57,652 nucleotides of DNA from Kamptonema formosum PCC 10802. GTDB taxonomy: Bacteria; Cyanobacteriota; Cyanobacteriia; Cyanobacteriales; Oscillatoriaceae. The stretch is taken from NCBI RefSeq assembly GCF_000332335.1, contig NZ_KB235948.1, positions 6,586,252 to 6,643,903 of the forward strand, in the 5' to 3' direction. Of the stretch, positions 1 through 8,927 are shown one piece after another; the stretch's first letter is position 1, and each line of letters begins with the position of its first letter. The translations under genes were made by a program, and so were the position numbers. The notes under the pieces were generated by a model. That model did no database searches. It was not told the origin of the DNA and saw only the letters and a list, made by a program, of their open reading frames with translations.

Positions 1-316
1 CAAAAATAATATTTTTAGTCAGATTCCCACTCTTAAACCCTACCATGCCACGCCGTCAAGAAATCTAAAAAAATCTCAAAATTCTGGCCGCCGCTGTCGG
101 GATGGCCAAAATTTGTGAGCAATTGTAACAAAAAAAGGTGGGGCGGATGCAGGCGACCGAGTGGTGTGCCCTCATCGAATCAACACACGCTATAGCCCGC
201 TTGGAGGCCACAGGTGCCTTTCGCGCCCTCAGAGGATTCTGCCCTCCCCCCTTGCCAACGATCCCACACAGTCAGACACTGGACTGTAAAGATCAACGGC
301 AGTAGGGAGATTTTTC
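1..316. other. Upstream region of glgC, no gene seen
   Basis: I see no convincing coding region here. The stretch begins AT-rich and becomes GC-rich toward glgC. It should hold the glgC promoter and leader, but I cannot point to a clear -10/-35 pair. A purine-rich tract (about 303-310) just before the TTG codon at 317 can serve as the glgC ribosome binding site. Confidence 0.5.
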
Positions 317-1606
317 TTGAAAAAAGTATTAGGCATCATTCTCGGTGGGGGCGCGGGCACCCGCCTTTACCCGCTGACCAAGCTGCGGGCCAAGCCGGCG
401 GTTCCCATTGCCGGCAAGTACCGCCTGATTGACATTCCGGTCAGTAACTGCATTAATTCAGAGATTTACAAAATCTATGTTCTGACCCAGTTCAACTCGG
501 CTTCCCTGAATCGCCACCTTTCCCGCACCTACAACTTCCCGGGCTTCAGCGATGGGTTTGTGGAAGTCCTCGCCGCCCAGCAAACCCAAGAAAACCCCAA
601 CTGGTTTCAGGGAACCGCAGACGCGGTGCGCCAGTATCTGTGGCTGTTCCAAGAGTGGGACGTGGACGAGTACCTGATCCTGTCTGGCGACCACCTCTAC
701 CGCATGGACTATCGCCAGTTCGTGCAGCGCCATCGGGAAACCGGCGCAGATATCACGCTGTCGGTGCTGCCAATGGACGATAAACGCGCCTCGGATTTCG
801 GTCTGCTGAAAATTGACGGCAGCGGTCGGGTGGTGGCCTTCAGCGAAAAGCCCAAAGGGGATGCCCTGCTCAACATGCAGGTGGACACCACCCAACTGGG
901 GCTGACGCCAGAACAGGCCAAGCAATCTCCCTATATTGCGTCGATGGGGATCTATGTCTTTAAAAAAGAGGTTCTCGGCAAGCTGCTCAGGGAATCCCCA
1001 CAACAGACTGATTTCGGGAAAGAAATTATTCCCGCTTCCGCGAAGGACTACAACGTTCAAGCCTATTTGTTCGATGGCTACTGGGAAGACATCGGAACGA
1101 TTGAGGCGTTCTATGACGCTAACTTGGCTCTGACGCACCAGCCTCACCCGGCTTTCAGCTTCTACGACGAAACGGCTCCAATTTACACTCGCGCCCGCAA
1201 TTTGCCGCCCTCCAAGCTTTTGGACTGCCACGTCACGGAATCGATTATTAGCGAAGGCTCCATACTTAAAGAGTGCCGCATTGAACACTCGGTTTTGGGG
1301 GTGCGCTCCCGCGTGGAAGCCGGTTGCGTTATCGAAGACTCCCTGCTGATGGGGGCTGACTTCTACGAGCCCTTTGCAGAGCGCCAGTCTGGCCAGCAAA
1401 AAGGCGGTGTCCCCTTGGGGATAGGTGCCGAAACTCTGATTCGCCGCGCTATTATTGACAAAAATGCCCGCATAGGCCGGCATGTGCAAATCATCAATAA
1501 AGACAGGGTGGAAGAGGCCAATCGCGAGAGCGAAGGGTTCTACATCCGCAGCGGCATTGTTGTCGTCCTGAAAAATGCGGTAATTCCCGACAGGACTGTC
1601 ATTTAG
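317..1606 (+). CDS. glgC: Glucose-1-phosphate adenylyltransferase (ADP-glucose pyrophosphorylase)
   Basis: Makes ADP-glucose and pyrophosphate from glucose-1-phosphate and ATP, the committed step of glycogen synthesis in the cytoplasm. The 429-residue protein opens with the nucleotidyltransferase loop [12 protein letters not shown] and the conserved [16 protein letters not shown] stretch. It also shows GTADAVRQY, the [10 protein letters not shown] catalytic Asp region, FSEKPKG and the [13 protein letters not shown] motif, and ends in a left-handed beta-helix half rich in I/V/L steps. Length and C-terminus (IPDRTVI) match cyanobacterial GlgC. The start is TTG at 317, placed by the conserved N-terminus ([11 protein letters not shown]) and a purine-rich site before it. 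In cyanobacteria the enzyme is activated by 3-phosphoglycerate and inhibited by phosphate (family knowledge). Confidence 0.98.
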   Translation: MKKVLGIILGGGAGTRLYPLTKLRAKPAVPIAGKYRLIDIPVSNCINSEIYKIYVLTQFNSASLNRHLSRTYNFPGFSDGFVEVLAAQQTQENPNWFQGTADAVRQYLWLFQEWDVDEYLILSGDHLYRMDYRQFVQRHRETGADITLSVLPMDDKRASDFGLLKIDGSGRVVAFSEKPKGDALLNMQVDTTQLGLTPEQAKQSPYIASMGIYVFKKEVLGKLLRESPQQTDFGKEIIPASAKDYNVQAYLFDGYWEDIGTIEAFYDANLALTHQPHPAFSFYDETAPIYTRARNLPPSKLLDCHVTESIISEGSILKECRIEHSVLGVRSRVEAGCVIEDSLLMGADFYEPFAERQSGQQKGGVPLGIGAETLIRRAIIDKNARIGRHVQIINKDRVEEANRESEGFYIRSGIVVVLKNAVIPDRTVI

Positions 1607-1708
1607 TCAGTGCTTGCAGCCCCGGGCCTCGCAGCCTGGGGTTCGCTGTCGTGCCGGCACGGTCGCGGTGCTGGGAATGTGCTACTATCTAGAACTGGCG
1701 CGGATATG

Positions 1709-1739
1709 GTTTGTAAGAATCCCTGTCAGGGATTGAAAC
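1709..1739 (+). repeat. Solitary CRISPR-repeat-like element, copy 1
   Basis: A 31-base stretch that ends in AGGGATTGAAAC and contains the inverted pair AATCCCT / AGGGATT around a 3-base loop, as in many cyanobacterial CRISPR repeats. No second unit follows and there is no cas gene in the window. It lies in the glgC-kinase gap, about 145 bases before the kinase gene. Related single copies occur at 12639-12665, 28023-28047 and 30316-30339. Confidence 0.55.
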
Positions 1740-1884
1740 TCCTTTCCCCAAAACTTTTTTTGCCTGATAGATCGCGCACATTTTCAGCGCCGGCTATTGG
1801 CGAGCAGTTGGATTGTGCTGTTTGGCTGTGGGAGGGCGCGCCCAAGTCTTCTGCAGTTCTCTCTTTCCCAGCGATAAGTAAGTG

Positions 1885-2400
1885 ATGAGCCGGCTCATTT
1901 TGATGATTGGGATTCCCGGAAGTGGCAAGTCAACTCTCGCCCAGCAGCTGATTGCAGCATTCCCGCACTGGCGGCTGATTTCTACAGATGCGATTCGCGC
2001 TCAGCTTTTCGGAGATGAGGCGGTACAGGGATCTTGGCCTTTAATCTGGAGTGAGCTGGAGCGCCAATTTCGGGTGGCGGTCGGGCCAATTGTCAGAGAG
2101 GCACCGGGGAACCGGGTGCGCACAGCGATTTACGATGCTACGAATGCTGTTCGCCAGCAGCGGCGAGCGGCTATCGAACTCGCCAGAGCTGCCGGCTTTA
2201 CCGAGATCGCCGGCTTGTGGCTGGATATGCCGGTGGAGCTGTGTCTGCAACGGAACCGGCAGCGCCGCCGCCAAGTTCCAGAGGAGGTGATTTTGCAAAT
2301 GCACCGGCACCTCTGCGACGCCCCACCCTCTCTCCCAGATGGCCTCGACCGGCTCAGACGCCACACCCGTATTGTACTCCCGCGACATGTCGTATTGTAG
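1885..2400 (+). CDS. Small P-loop kinase (AAA_33 / polynucleotide-kinase-like)
   Basis: A 171-residue P-loop NTPase. The Walker A motif GIPGSGKST lies at about residues 9-17, followed by LISTDAIRAQLFG, the usual second motif of the AAA_33/zeta-toxin-like kinase group. IYDATNAVRQQRR and an Arg-rich lid (QRNRQRRRQVPEEVI) then resemble polynucleotide or small-molecule kinases. ATG at 1885 is preferred; a GTG directly before it at 1882 is possible. It stands alone between glgC and dnaJ with no partner gene to reveal a substrate. The fold call is firm; the substrate is unknown. Confidence 0.85.
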   Translation: MSRLILMIGIPGSGKSTLAQQLIAAFPHWRLISTDAIRAQLFGDEAVQGSWPLIWSELERQFRVAVGPIVREAPGNRVRTAIYDATNAVRQQRRAAIELARAAGFTEIAGLWLDMPVELCLQRNRQRRRQVPEEVILQMHRHLCDAPPSLPDGLDRLRRHTRIVLPRHVVL

Positions 2401-2925
2401 AACCCGCCCGTCGCGTCCCTACAGCCAGACATTAAATTTACTATTTTACTGTGAAGTTTTAGTATCTAGAAACTTTATATTAAAACCAAAATAGCAGTTT
2501 AAACTAACTTGCTTAATGGCAAGTTAGATGTGCGTTTTTTCGGGGGTTCGGAAATTGCGCTGGCAACCTGAGAAAGAACCGAACTTGACCGGAGCCGGAG
2601 CTTGGCTACCTTGAAGTTAGTACAGTGGGGAAAGTTTGCCCACACAGACCCAATCCCCTCACCCCCCCTCACCGCCCACACAAGGGGAGGCTCGGGGCCC
2701 CCCTCTGGGGATGGAGCGGCGGGGGGAGTAAAAAAAAGAGGGGATTGAAGTTCCCCTCTCCGGGGATTGGGGGGGTGGCAGACAAGTCGGGGGTGAGGGC
2801 GGCTCTGGCAGCGCCCACTGTACCCACTGGCTAGCGGTTGGCTGCAATCGGCGCAGTCAGGCAGCCTTAGGAAGACGCAGACAGAAAACTTTACACTGAA
2901 TTTTTAAAGGAGAGGAGGCTGGGGA
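2401..2925. other. Intergenic region before the DnaJ gene
   Basis: An AT-rich part (about 2430-2520) is followed by a G/C-homopolymer-rich stretch (2650-2790). Its short ORFs on both strands are low-complexity and look non-coding. The AT-rich part could carry the dnaJ promoter, but no clear element can be assigned. The end holds a strong Shine-Dalgarno sequence (AGGAGAGGAGG) just before the ATG at 2926. Confidence 0.45.
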
Positions 2926-3966
2926 ATGGCTGCGACCGATTTCAAGGACTATTACGCGATCTTGGGATTGAGCAAAACGGCCAGTGCGGACGAGATTAAA
3001 AAGACATACCGCAAACTGGCTCGCAAGTACCACCCGGACATGAACCCGGGCAATCGGGAGGCGGAAGCTCGCTTTAAGGAAGTTAGCGAAGCTTACGAGG
3101 TGCTGTCAGATCCCGACAAGCGCAAAAAATACGACCAATTTGGCCAGTATTGGAAGCAGGCTGGGGCTGGCGCTGGCGCTGGGGCTGGATGGCCAGGTGC
3201 CGGGGTGAACTTTAGTGACTTCGACTTCAGCCAGTTCGGCAGTTTTGATGAGTTTATTAATGAATTGCTCGGTCGCGCTGGGGGTGCCGGTGCGGGTGCC
3301 GGTGCGAGTGCCGGTCGCAATGGGCGCTGGAATTACAACTACCGCACTAGCTCGAACGGGCCAGGGTTTGGCGGCTACAGCGGGGCTGAGGATTTTTCTT
3401 CTGGTTTTGGCGAGCGCTCAGCCGGTGCCTCTGCAGATAGGGAGGGAAGCATCTCTCTAACTCTGTCGGAAGCGTTTCACGGGGTGAGCAAGCGCATCAG
3501 TCTCGGGAGTGAGACGATTGAGGTGCGGATTCCTGCCGGCGCTAAGCCGAAAAGCCGCATTCGCGTTCGCGGCAAAGGCCAGATGAACGCCTACAGCCAG
3601 CAGCGCGGAGATCTGTACTTGACGGTGGAAATCCAGCCTCACTCGTTTTTCCAGTTTGAGGGGGAAAATCTGCTGTGCGAGGTGCCGGTGGCTCCCGATG
3701 AGGCGGTTTTGGGCGCTCAAATTGAAGTCCCAACGCCGGATGGCATGGTGACGGTGAGTGTCCCTGCCGGCATTCGTTCGGGGCAATCACTGCGCCTGCG
3801 CGGCAAGGGGTGGCCAAACCCGAAGGGCGGGCGCGGCGACCTTTTGGCGCGGATTTTAATTGTGCCTCCTAAGGAGATCACCCCTATCGAGCGCGACTAT
3901 TACGAGAAGCTTAAGGCGATTCGCAGTTTCAACCCCCGTCGCGATTTGTCGCAGGTGCGTCTTTAA
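2926..3966 (+). CDS. DnaJ/CbpA-type co-chaperone (J-domain protein)
   Basis: Co-chaperone that stimulates Hsp70 ATPase activity and delivers unfolded clients. The J domain covers about residues 6-72 and carries the essential HPD tripeptide in [10 protein letters not shown] Gly/Ala-rich linker follows (about 83-175) with runs such as AGAGAGAGAG. The C-terminal client-binding half (about 175-345) has [19 protein letters not shown] and GDLYLTVEI. The Cys-rich zinc finger of classical DnaJ is absent, so it is a class B, CbpA-like protein. The start has a strong Shine-Dalgarno. No dnaK or grpE lies next to it. The GC-rich linker may make this gene prone to slippage. Confidence 0.93.
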   Translation: MAATDFKDYYAILGLSKTASADEIKKTYRKLARKYHPDMNPGNREAEARFKEVSEAYEVLSDPDKRKKYDQFGQYWKQAGAGAGAGAGWPGAGVNFSDFDFSQFGSFDEFINELLGRAGGAGAGAGASAGRNGRWNYNYRTSSNGPGFGGYSGAEDFSSGFGERSAGASADREGSISLTLSEAFHGVSKRISLGSETIEVRIPAGAKPKSRIRVRGKGQMNAYSQQRGDLYLTVEIQPHSFFQFEGENLLCEVPVAPDEAVLGAQIEVPTPDGMVTVSVPAGIRSGQSLRLRGKGWPNPKGGRGDLLARILIVPPKEITPIERDYYEKLKAIRSFNPRRDLSQVRL

Positions 3967-3989
3967 ATATCAGCCGGAAAGAATTCCCA

Positions 3990-4013
3990 GGGGCGCGGCT
4001 TCTGCTGCGCCCC
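3990..4013. terminator. Bidirectional hairpin between convergent genes
   Basis: GGGGCGC and GCGCCCC pair around a 10-base loop, followed within a few bases by CTTTT on the plus strand. It lies between the dnaJ stop and the end of the minus-strand peroxiredoxin-like gene, so it could end transcription from both sides. Confidence 0.55.
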
Positions 4014-4020
4014 CACACTT

Positions 4021-4563
4021 TTAAAGTGAATCCAGTACAGCCAGCAGTCTCTCAACACCGGCATTCGGCTCCAGGAAGGAAAACAAGTGCCTATAGCATA
4101 ATTTCCCCTGTCCGTCAAGCACAAACTGCGCCGGCAGGGGAGCGCCCAAGGCTTGACCGGTCTGGTACCGGCGGAAAACGCCGCAGCCCGGATCGCTGAG
4201 CAAGGGCATTTTTAACCCCAAATCTTTGACGACAATTTTGCTTTGCCTCTCGTCGGTACTTGTTATCATCAGCACCTCAGCCCCTTTTTCTTTGAAGCGC
4301 TCGTAGTGAGTGTTCAGTTCTATAATGTGCGGGTAGCACAAGGGGCAATATTGCTTTTCGGTAAAGATGCGGGTGAAAGCCAGTACGACCGGCTGCTTCT
4401 TCCTGTAGTCTGATATTTTCAACCGCCCGCCATTGGTGATGTCTGGCAGTTCAAAGTCCGGCGGGCAAACTTCGGGGTAAAATTTATTGGTCGCTGGGAG
4501 CGGTAAAAAGTTTTGAAAGAAGCGCTGATTTATTAAGCCGGTGAAATCAGTGGAAGTGAGCAT
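4021..4563 (-). CDS. Peroxiredoxin-like (AhpC/TSA, redoxin) protein
   Basis: A 180-residue thioredoxin-fold protein of the AhpC/TSA superfamily. The active-site stretch is FTRIFTEKQYCPLCYPHI, so the peroxidatic-type Cys is followed two residues later by a second Cys (CPLC), more like a thiol-disulfide oxidoreductase than a typical 2-Cys enzyme. Also seen are FELPDITNGGRLKISDYR, the entry to the redoxin fold, and VLMITSTDERQSK. It is downstream of a typical 2-Cys peroxiredoxin on the same strand, 67 bases away, with a hairpin in the gap. The two probably act in peroxide detoxification, but the substrate here is not certain. Confidence 0.85.
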   Translation of the reverse strand: MLTSTDFTGLINQRFFQNFLPLPATNKFYPEVCPPDFELPDITNGGRLKISDYRKKQPVVLAFTRIFTEKQYCPLCYPHIIELNTHYERFKEKGAEVLMITSTDERQSKIVVKDLGLKMPLLSDPGCGVFRRYQTGQALGAPLPAQFVLDGQGKLCYRHLFSFLEPNAGVERLLAVLDSL

Positions 4564-4597
4564 AGGTTGTTGATATCTCCTGCTGCTTTAAATGAAA

Positions 4598-4620
4598 TGG
4601 GGTGCGTTCAGCGCACCCCA
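4598..4620. terminator. Hairpin between the two peroxiredoxin genes
   Basis: TGGGGTGCG and CGCACCCCA form a perfect 9-bp stem with a 5-base loop just after the 2-Cys peroxiredoxin stop codon. No clear T-run follows on the minus strand, so it may be a partial terminator or an mRNA-stabilising end that lowers expression of the downstream gene. Confidence 0.5.
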
Positions 4621-4630
4621 CTGTTAGGAA

Positions 4631-5239
4631 TTAAACAGCCGCAAAGTATTCCTTGGACTTCACGGGGTCGGGCGTCATGGTCTTTTCCCCAGGCTTCCAG
4701 CCGGCGGGGCAGACTTCATCCGGGTGAGACTGGACGTACTGGATGGCTTGCAGTGTCCGCAGCGTCTCATCCACGTTGCGCCCAAAGGCCAGGTTGTTGA
4801 TGGTGGCGTGCTGGATAATCCCTTCTTTGTCAATGATGAACAAACCGCGCAGGGCGATTCCAGCTTCGGGATCGAGAACGTTGTAGGCGGCGCTGATTTC
4901 TTTCTTGATGTCGGAAACGAGGGGATAGTTGAGGTCGCCTACGCCGCCTTGCTTGCGGTCGGTTTGAATCCACGCCAAGTGGGAGAATTCGCTGTCAACC
5001 GAGACGCCGAGGACTTCGGTTCCCAGTTTGCTGAATTCTTCATAGCGGTCGCTGAATGCTATGATTTCCGTGGGGCACACGAAGGTAAAGTCCAGGGGGT
5101 AGAAGAACAAGACTACATAATTTTTGCCCTGATAGTCTGACAGCTTAATGGTCTTGAATTCCTGATCGACCACTGCTGTTGCAGTGAAGTCGGGGGCAGC
5201 TTGGCCAACCCGAAGACATCCTTCTGTCTGATGAGTCAT
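4631..5239 (-). CDS. Typical 2-Cys peroxiredoxin
   Basis: Reduces hydrogen peroxide and alkyl hydroperoxides with electrons from thioredoxin. The 202-residue protein has the peroxidatic motif [14 protein letters not shown] and the resolving-Cys motif [10 protein letters not shown] near the C-terminus, which pair across the dimer. It also has the conserved [14 protein letters not shown] and [13 protein letters not shown] stretches. The C-terminal tail ends SKEYFAAV rather than the YF-motif extension of over-oxidation-sensitive enzymes. The start at 5239 is supported by AGGAGA about ten bases upstream. It heads a two-gene set with the peroxiredoxin-like gene. Confidence 0.96.
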   Translation of the reverse strand: MTHQTEGCLRVGQAAPDFTATAVVDQEFKTIKLSDYQGKNYVVLFFYPLDFTFVCPTEIIAFSDRYEEFSKLGTEVLGVSVDSEFSHLAWIQTDRKQGGVGDLNYPLVSDIKKEISAAYNVLDPEAGIALRGLFIIDKEGIIQHATINNLAFGRNVDETLRTLQAIQYVQSHPDEVCPAGWKPGEKTMTPDPVKSKEYFAAV

Positions 5240-5870
5240 GAGCTGATTCTCCTACAATGTTTGTGCGTCCACTCGTGCGCGAGCGCGGGTAAGACAATTT
5301 AGAGCTTACCCTGGCAGGCAACGACTGATTCTTTACGAACTGTTACAACTATATCATAGTCATAACGATTTTGAGTAGACCTTTTCTCGGGTGAGAGCCG
5401 GCACGCCAGAGCTAACCCCTCCCAGCGTTTTTTACGTCTGATTGATTGTTATTAGATTGAACCGCCAAGACGCCAAGGACGCCAAGAATGAAGAGGTACA
5501 GGAAAAAGTTGTTAGGAGCAATTCACCGGAAATGATATGGGAGGTGTGCGGCGGGAGCCAATGTTGGGTGTCACCCTTGACAGATTCGCCAACCGTATCC
5601 ACGAGGGGCGCGGGGGAGAGGAGGGGGCTAAGGGAGCAGGGGACAAGTCCTGGATTTGGCCAACTGTCCCGTACCGGTGCCGGTGGCGGGGAAGGCAGAC
5701 ACCCGGAGGGAGCGCTGTGATAGGTTATGAAAAGCTTGGCCGGCTGTCCCTTGCTGGATGCAGTCCAAGGACAAAATAGATCGAGAGTGCCGGCGAAAAA
5801 AATCCCTTGGAGTTTATTTTAAACCGGCTCCCCCCTAAAATAGTATGTCATCCAGACGCCGTGACTCAGA
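5240..5870. other. Intergenic region with a CGCCAAGA repeat
   Basis: The region upstream of both the peroxiredoxin gene (minus) and the methyltransferase gene (plus). It contains one copy of the CGCCAAGACGCCAAGG repeat (5460-5488). The ORFs across it are made of repeat translation and show no protein-family features. Confidence 0.5.
5460..5488 (+). repeat. CGCCAAGA tandem-nonamer element, copy 1
   Basis: AACCGCCAAGACGCCAAGG and a third CGCCAAGAA unit, a run of three near-identical nonamers. The same 29-base unit recurs at 30009-30037 and, reversed, at 25448-25474, each time in an intergenic region. Confidence 0.8.
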
Positions 5871-7757
5871 ATGAACCAAGACCTCTCTTACCTGCCATTT
5901 AGATACTGTATAGATTTACCGCAACTCAACGAGGACATCACATCACCCTTGCTGGTCATCGGGGGCTGGATTGCGGCTCAACATCCGATTGAACGCCCAA
6001 CTCTTCGCAACACCGGCACTTACACTCGTCCCCTAACCCTCACCAGCCGTCCTGATGTCCGAGCGGAGTATCCCGACCGGTATGCGCTAGGATTCAGGCA
6101 TTATGTGTCACTGCTTGACCTCTCCCCAGAAGACTGTTTGCAGTGGTCTGTCCATTTCTCGCTCGCAAGCCTTGAATACAGTTTTCCCATCCCCCTGTCA
6201 ATTTCCACTAAAGCCTTTGAAAGCGCAGACAGTCAAGACCTCTATTCCGACTATTTTATCTGGGGTATCGACTCTCCCAAGTTAAACGAGGAGGTGACTT
6301 CTCCGCTGATTTTGCTGAGGGGATGGGTTGCGGCTGACCGTCCGATTAAAGGGCTTACCGTTAACAATTATAGCACATACGCTCACGCTCTGTCTATTGA
6401 GAGCGGGCGGGATGTAAAAGCGGCTTATCCCCACCAGTACATGGTAGGATTCCAGCATTATTTGTCGGTGGCTGACCTCTCCCCAGAGGAATCCTGGTCC
6501 GTAAGGTTCTTCATGGACGGTCGGGAATGCAGTTTTCCAGTGGCATTGCCGGCTGTTGGGGGAGATGTTGAGGCGGGAACGAGTGAGAGCCAAGAGTCTC
6601 AGCCTTTTACCTACTGGCTGGATTTCCCGAAGTTAAACGACCAAATTGCGTCTCACCTGACTTGGATTGCCGGCTGGCTGAAATCCGCGCATCCGATAGA
6701 ACAGCCTACCCTTCGCAATTCTAGCACATACGCTCGCCCTTTAGAGACTGTCAGCCGTCCGGATGTAGAAGCCATTTATCCACAGCAGTATGTGCTGGGC
6801 TTCCGGCACTATTTGCCCATTAATGACCTCTCTCCGGGAGAGTCTTGGTTCATCCAGTTCTTTATCCAGGGAGAGGAACACCGGCTCCCCCTGCCTTTCT
6901 TTATCTCCAGTAAATTTTATGATGACTTTTGGAACTTTAAAACCAAGAAGCTGGAAAAAATCAGAGAGATTGTCCGCTGTCCGGCTTGCGGGAGCGAGAC
7001 GCTGGTTAATGCCGGCACCGGCTTGCGGTGCGGTGGCTGTGGGGCTGAGTTTGGCTTGAGCCGGACTAGCTATAACTTTCTCACCAAGGATTTGATTGAG
7101 TGTGGCAATGTGAAGCCAACGAAAAATATTTCGGCAAATCACTACGATGAGGTGGCTCACAGTATCGTCAAAAAATTACCGCAAGGTTTAATTCTGGATA
7201 ATGGCTGCGGGCTGAGAAGGAAGTATTACAGCAATATTGTGAATTTTGAGATTGCCGACTATCCCACGACAGATGTTGTGGGGATAGGGGAAATCCTGCC
7301 GTTTAAATCGGGGGTTTTTGATGCGGTATTTTCGCTGGACGTGCTGGAACATGTCAAGCATCCTTTTGATTGTGCGCGGGAGATTGTTCGGGTTCTCAAG
7401 CCGGGGGGGATTCTGTACATCCAAGTTCCGTTTATGCAACCTTTTCACGGCTATCCCGACCACTACTACAATATGACCGGCAGCGGGTTGAAAAATCTGT
7501 TTGAGGGCGATTTGCAAATTCTGGAATATGGGGTGCCGGCGTGCGGGCTGCCGGTGTGGAGCCTGAGCTGGTTCCTGAACTCTTATATCCGGGGGCTGCC
7601 GGCACCTGTCGCTGAGAAGTTCAAGAATATGAAGGTTTCTGAGCTGATAGATAATCCCCAGCTGTATCTGGAGAAAGATTTTGTCACGCAGTTGAGTCCG
7701 GGGGCTAATGAAGAGTTAGCGAGTGCTAACTACCTGATTGCTATGAAAAACGTTTAG
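5871..7757 (+). CDS. SAM-dependent methyltransferase with triple N-terminal repeat modules
   Basis: A 628-residue protein in three parts. Residues about 10-345 hold three copies of a ~110-residue module, each with a P-KLN or P-QLN start, a GW dipeptide, an HPIE-TLRN-like stretch, STYA/GTYT and the marker GFRHYL (or GFQHYL) before DLSP. A zinc ribbon follows (C370, C373, C387, C390). Last is a class I methyltransferase of the Methyltransf_11 type: motif I ILDNGCG at 441-447, LDVLEHVKHPF and RVLKPGGILYIQVPF. The substrate is unknown. Such modular proteins often act in surface-glycan or secondary metabolism (inference). It has no operon partner. The start at 5871 is the first in-frame ATG before module 1. 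Confidence 0.85.
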   Translation: MNQDLSYLPFRYCIDLPQLNEDITSPLLVIGGWIAAQHPIERPTLRNTGTYTRPLTLTSRPDVRAEYPDRYALGFRHYVSLLDLSPEDCLQWSVHFSLASLEYSFPIPLSISTKAFESADSQDLYSDYFIWGIDSPKLNEEVTSPLILLRGWVAADRPIKGLTVNNYSTYAHALSIESGRDVKAAYPHQYMVGFQHYLSVADLSPEESWSVRFFMDGRECSFPVALPAVGGDVEAGTSESQESQPFTYWLDFPKLNDQIASHLTWIAGWLKSAHPIEQPTLRNSSTYARPLETVSRPDVEAIYPQQYVLGFRHYLPINDLSPGESWFIQFFIQGEEHRLPLPFFISSKFYDDFWNFKTKKLEKIREIVRCPACGSETLVNAGTGLRCGGCGAEFGLSRTSYNFLTKDLIECGNVKPTKNISANHYDEVAHSIVKKLPQGLILDNGCGLRRKYYSNIVNFEIADYPTTDVVGIGEILPFKSGVFDAVFSLDVLEHVKHPFDCAREIVRVLKPGGILYIQVPFMQPFHGYPDHYYNMTGSGLKNLFEGDLQILEYGVPACGLPVWSLSWFLNSYIRGLPAPVAEKFKNMKVSELIDNPQLYLEKDFVTQLSPGANEELASANYLIAMKNV

Positions 7758-7771
7758 GAGTTCGGTCAGCA

Positions 7772-7792
7772 GCACAGGCGTCTCGCCTGTGC
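7772..7792. terminator. Hairpin after the methyltransferase gene
   Basis: GCACAGGCG and CGCCTGTGC form a perfect 9-bp stem around TCT, 15 bases after the stop codon. No T-run follows. The core CAGGCGTCTCGCCTG is a short palindromic repeat, and a similar one lies at about 46545-46566, so it may be a dispersed repeat rather than a dedicated terminator. Confidence 0.45.
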
Positions 7793-7920
7793 TACGTCTG
7801 TGGGCAGGAGAGGCGAGATGCCTGCTCTACGTCTGTCGTGCCGGTGGTCCTGCCGGTGGTGAAGTGCGCGGAACGTGTTATCATAGTATTGTTGGTTTCG
7901 TTACCGGCAGGAGTTTTTCC

Positions 7921-8175
7921 GTGAAAACACTCTCATTCCAAGTCCCAGAAACCGTCTTTGGCACACTCCGCAAAGGCCCGGAGGAGTTTATCCAAGAAAT
8001 GCAGATTGCTGCCGCAGTAAAATGGTATGAATTAGGGGAAATCTCTCAGGGGAGTGCAGCAGAAATTGCGGGTCTGAGCCGGTCTGAGTTTATAAATGCT
8101 TTGTCCCGTTAAAAGGTTTCCGTCTGGCAATATACCGCTGAGGAGCTAGCCGAGGAACTGGCGGATGACGATTGA
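7921..8175 (+). pseudogene. UPF0175 antitoxin-like gene interrupted by a stop codon
   Basis: From GTG at 7921 the frame reads VKTLSFQVPETVFGTL and runs to a stop at 8110-8112 after SEFINALSR. The same frame then continues for 20 codons (KVSVWQYTAEELAEELADDD) to the next stop at 8173-8175. Those residues are the expected C-terminus of UPF0175 proteins, where a Tyr normally sits at the stop position, so a single TAT/TAC-to-TAA change is the simplest explanation. The restored length of ~84 residues fits the family. UPF0175 proteins are antitoxins usually paired with DUF3368 PIN-like toxins, and a remnant of such a toxin overlaps the end of this gene. Confidence 0.75.
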
Positions 8176-8302
8176 GCGGGTTGTGGTTAATTCCTTTCGT
8201 TTAATTATCCTGTTTAAGAACTCGCACCGGCGAGCGACGGGGGACAATCACGGGGGGATTGTCCCTACCAGGCGCACGCAACGAGTGGGGAAGCTGTATT
8301 GA
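8165..8302 (+). pseudogene. Remnant of a DUF3368 (PIN-like) toxin gene
   Basis: An ATG at 8165 overlaps the end of the UPF0175 frame, the usual arrangement for this toxin-antitoxin pair. The frame begins MTIERVVVNSFRLIILFKN, close to the VVVNSSPLIxL start of DUF3368 proteins, where the Asn and Ser lie at the PIN-like active site. The similarity stops after about 19 residues. The frame then runs through a repeat-like stretch (GGGGACAATCACGGGG and following) to a stop at 8300-8302, giving only 45 residues against the family's ~160. It is read here as a truncated toxin. Confidence 0.6.
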
Positions 8303-8436
8303 CCTCCGGGTTTAAGGAATGGGGAGCCGGTGAAGCAGTCAGAGGAAAAGGGAAGACGGACGCTTTTCCTACAAGTACCAGGGAGAGCGGTGCTAGCAGA
8401 GGTAGCGCTCCCTTTACCAATCTTGATTGCAAATGC

Positions 8437-8706
8437 TTACGGAAAATAACGATAAAATTCCCGACGGTGTAGAACGCGCATCACTTCTATGACATCTCCG
8501 TTAAGCTCTATTCCAATACGGTAATCGCCGATCCGAATGCGATACCGACCCGTGTAACCTCGCATGGGTTTAATGTCAGGAATCTCCTCCAAGGTATTGA
8601 TGGCTTCTAAAGTTGTAAACGCAAGCTCGCAGATGCGCTGGTATGATGTCGAACTCTTCAGTTGCTTCAGGTCTTTTAGAAAAGCCTGCCGGTATTGAAC
8701 TTCCAA
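8437..8706 (-). CDS. RelE/ParE-family toxin
   Basis: An 89-residue protein with the compact RelE/ParE fold pattern: MEVQYRQAFLKDLKQL, then IPDIKPMRGYTGRYRIRIGDYRIGIEL, then VLHRREFYRYFP. The Arg-rich RIRIGDYRIG segment and the C-terminal Arg/Tyr residues are typical of RelE-type mRNA interferases. It lies directly downstream of an antitoxin-like gene on the same strand with only 5 bases between them, the standard layout. Whether it cleaves mRNA or poisons gyrase cannot be told from sequence alone. Confidence 0.9.
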   Translation of the reverse strand: MEVQYRQAFLKDLKQLKSSTSYQRICELAFTTLEAINTLEEIPDIKPMRGYTGRYRIRIGDYRIGIELNGDVIEVMRVLHRREFYRYFP

Positions 8707-8711
8707 GACAA

Positions 8712-8927
8712 TTATTCCTCAAGATAAGCTAAGGCTTCTGAACGAGTTAGCAATGGCGTATTAACAGCTTCATTCATGGCTTTGTTCAGGCAATAGTCTT
8801 CTACCGCTTCCGCAAGTTCCTCAACGGAAGCTTCTTCCGCAGGTAGCAGCTGTCGCCACAGCTCAATAGGAATCACCACGGCGATTGCCTCTCCGTCTTG
8901 ATTGGTAAGATATTCAACATTTAGCAT
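8712..8927 (-). CDS. Antitoxin of the RelE-type pair
   Basis: A 71-residue acidic protein placed first in a two-gene toxin-antitoxin unit. The N-terminal half (MLNVEYLTNQDGEAIAVVIPIELW) resembles the beta-strand/helix DNA-binding start of Phd/RelB-like antitoxins. The C-terminal half is helical and acidic (EEASVEELAEAVEDYC), suited to wrapping the toxin. Families of this kind repress their own promoter, so an operator is expected in the ~60 bases before 8927, but I cannot define it. The pairing call rests on gene order and size. Confidence 0.82.
   Translation of the reverse strand: MLNVEYLTNQDGEAIAVVIPIELWRQLLPAEEASVEELAEAVEDYCLNKAMNEAVNTPLLTRSEALAYLEE

Noticed and set aside
458-1489. Long minus-strand frame inside glgC
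   Set aside because: It is the antisense shadow of glgC; the plus frame has all family motifs.
1709-1739. CRISPR array
   Set aside because: Only one repeat-like unit with no spacer-repeat series and no cas genes; same for 28023, 30316 and 12639.
1610-1885. Plus-strand frame between glgC and the kinase
   Set aside because: No family features; it spans the CRISPR-repeat-like element and hairpin sequence.
2625-2847. Short frames in the G/C-homopolymer stretch before dnaJ
   Set aside because: Low-complexity on both strands, no ribosome binding site or family match.
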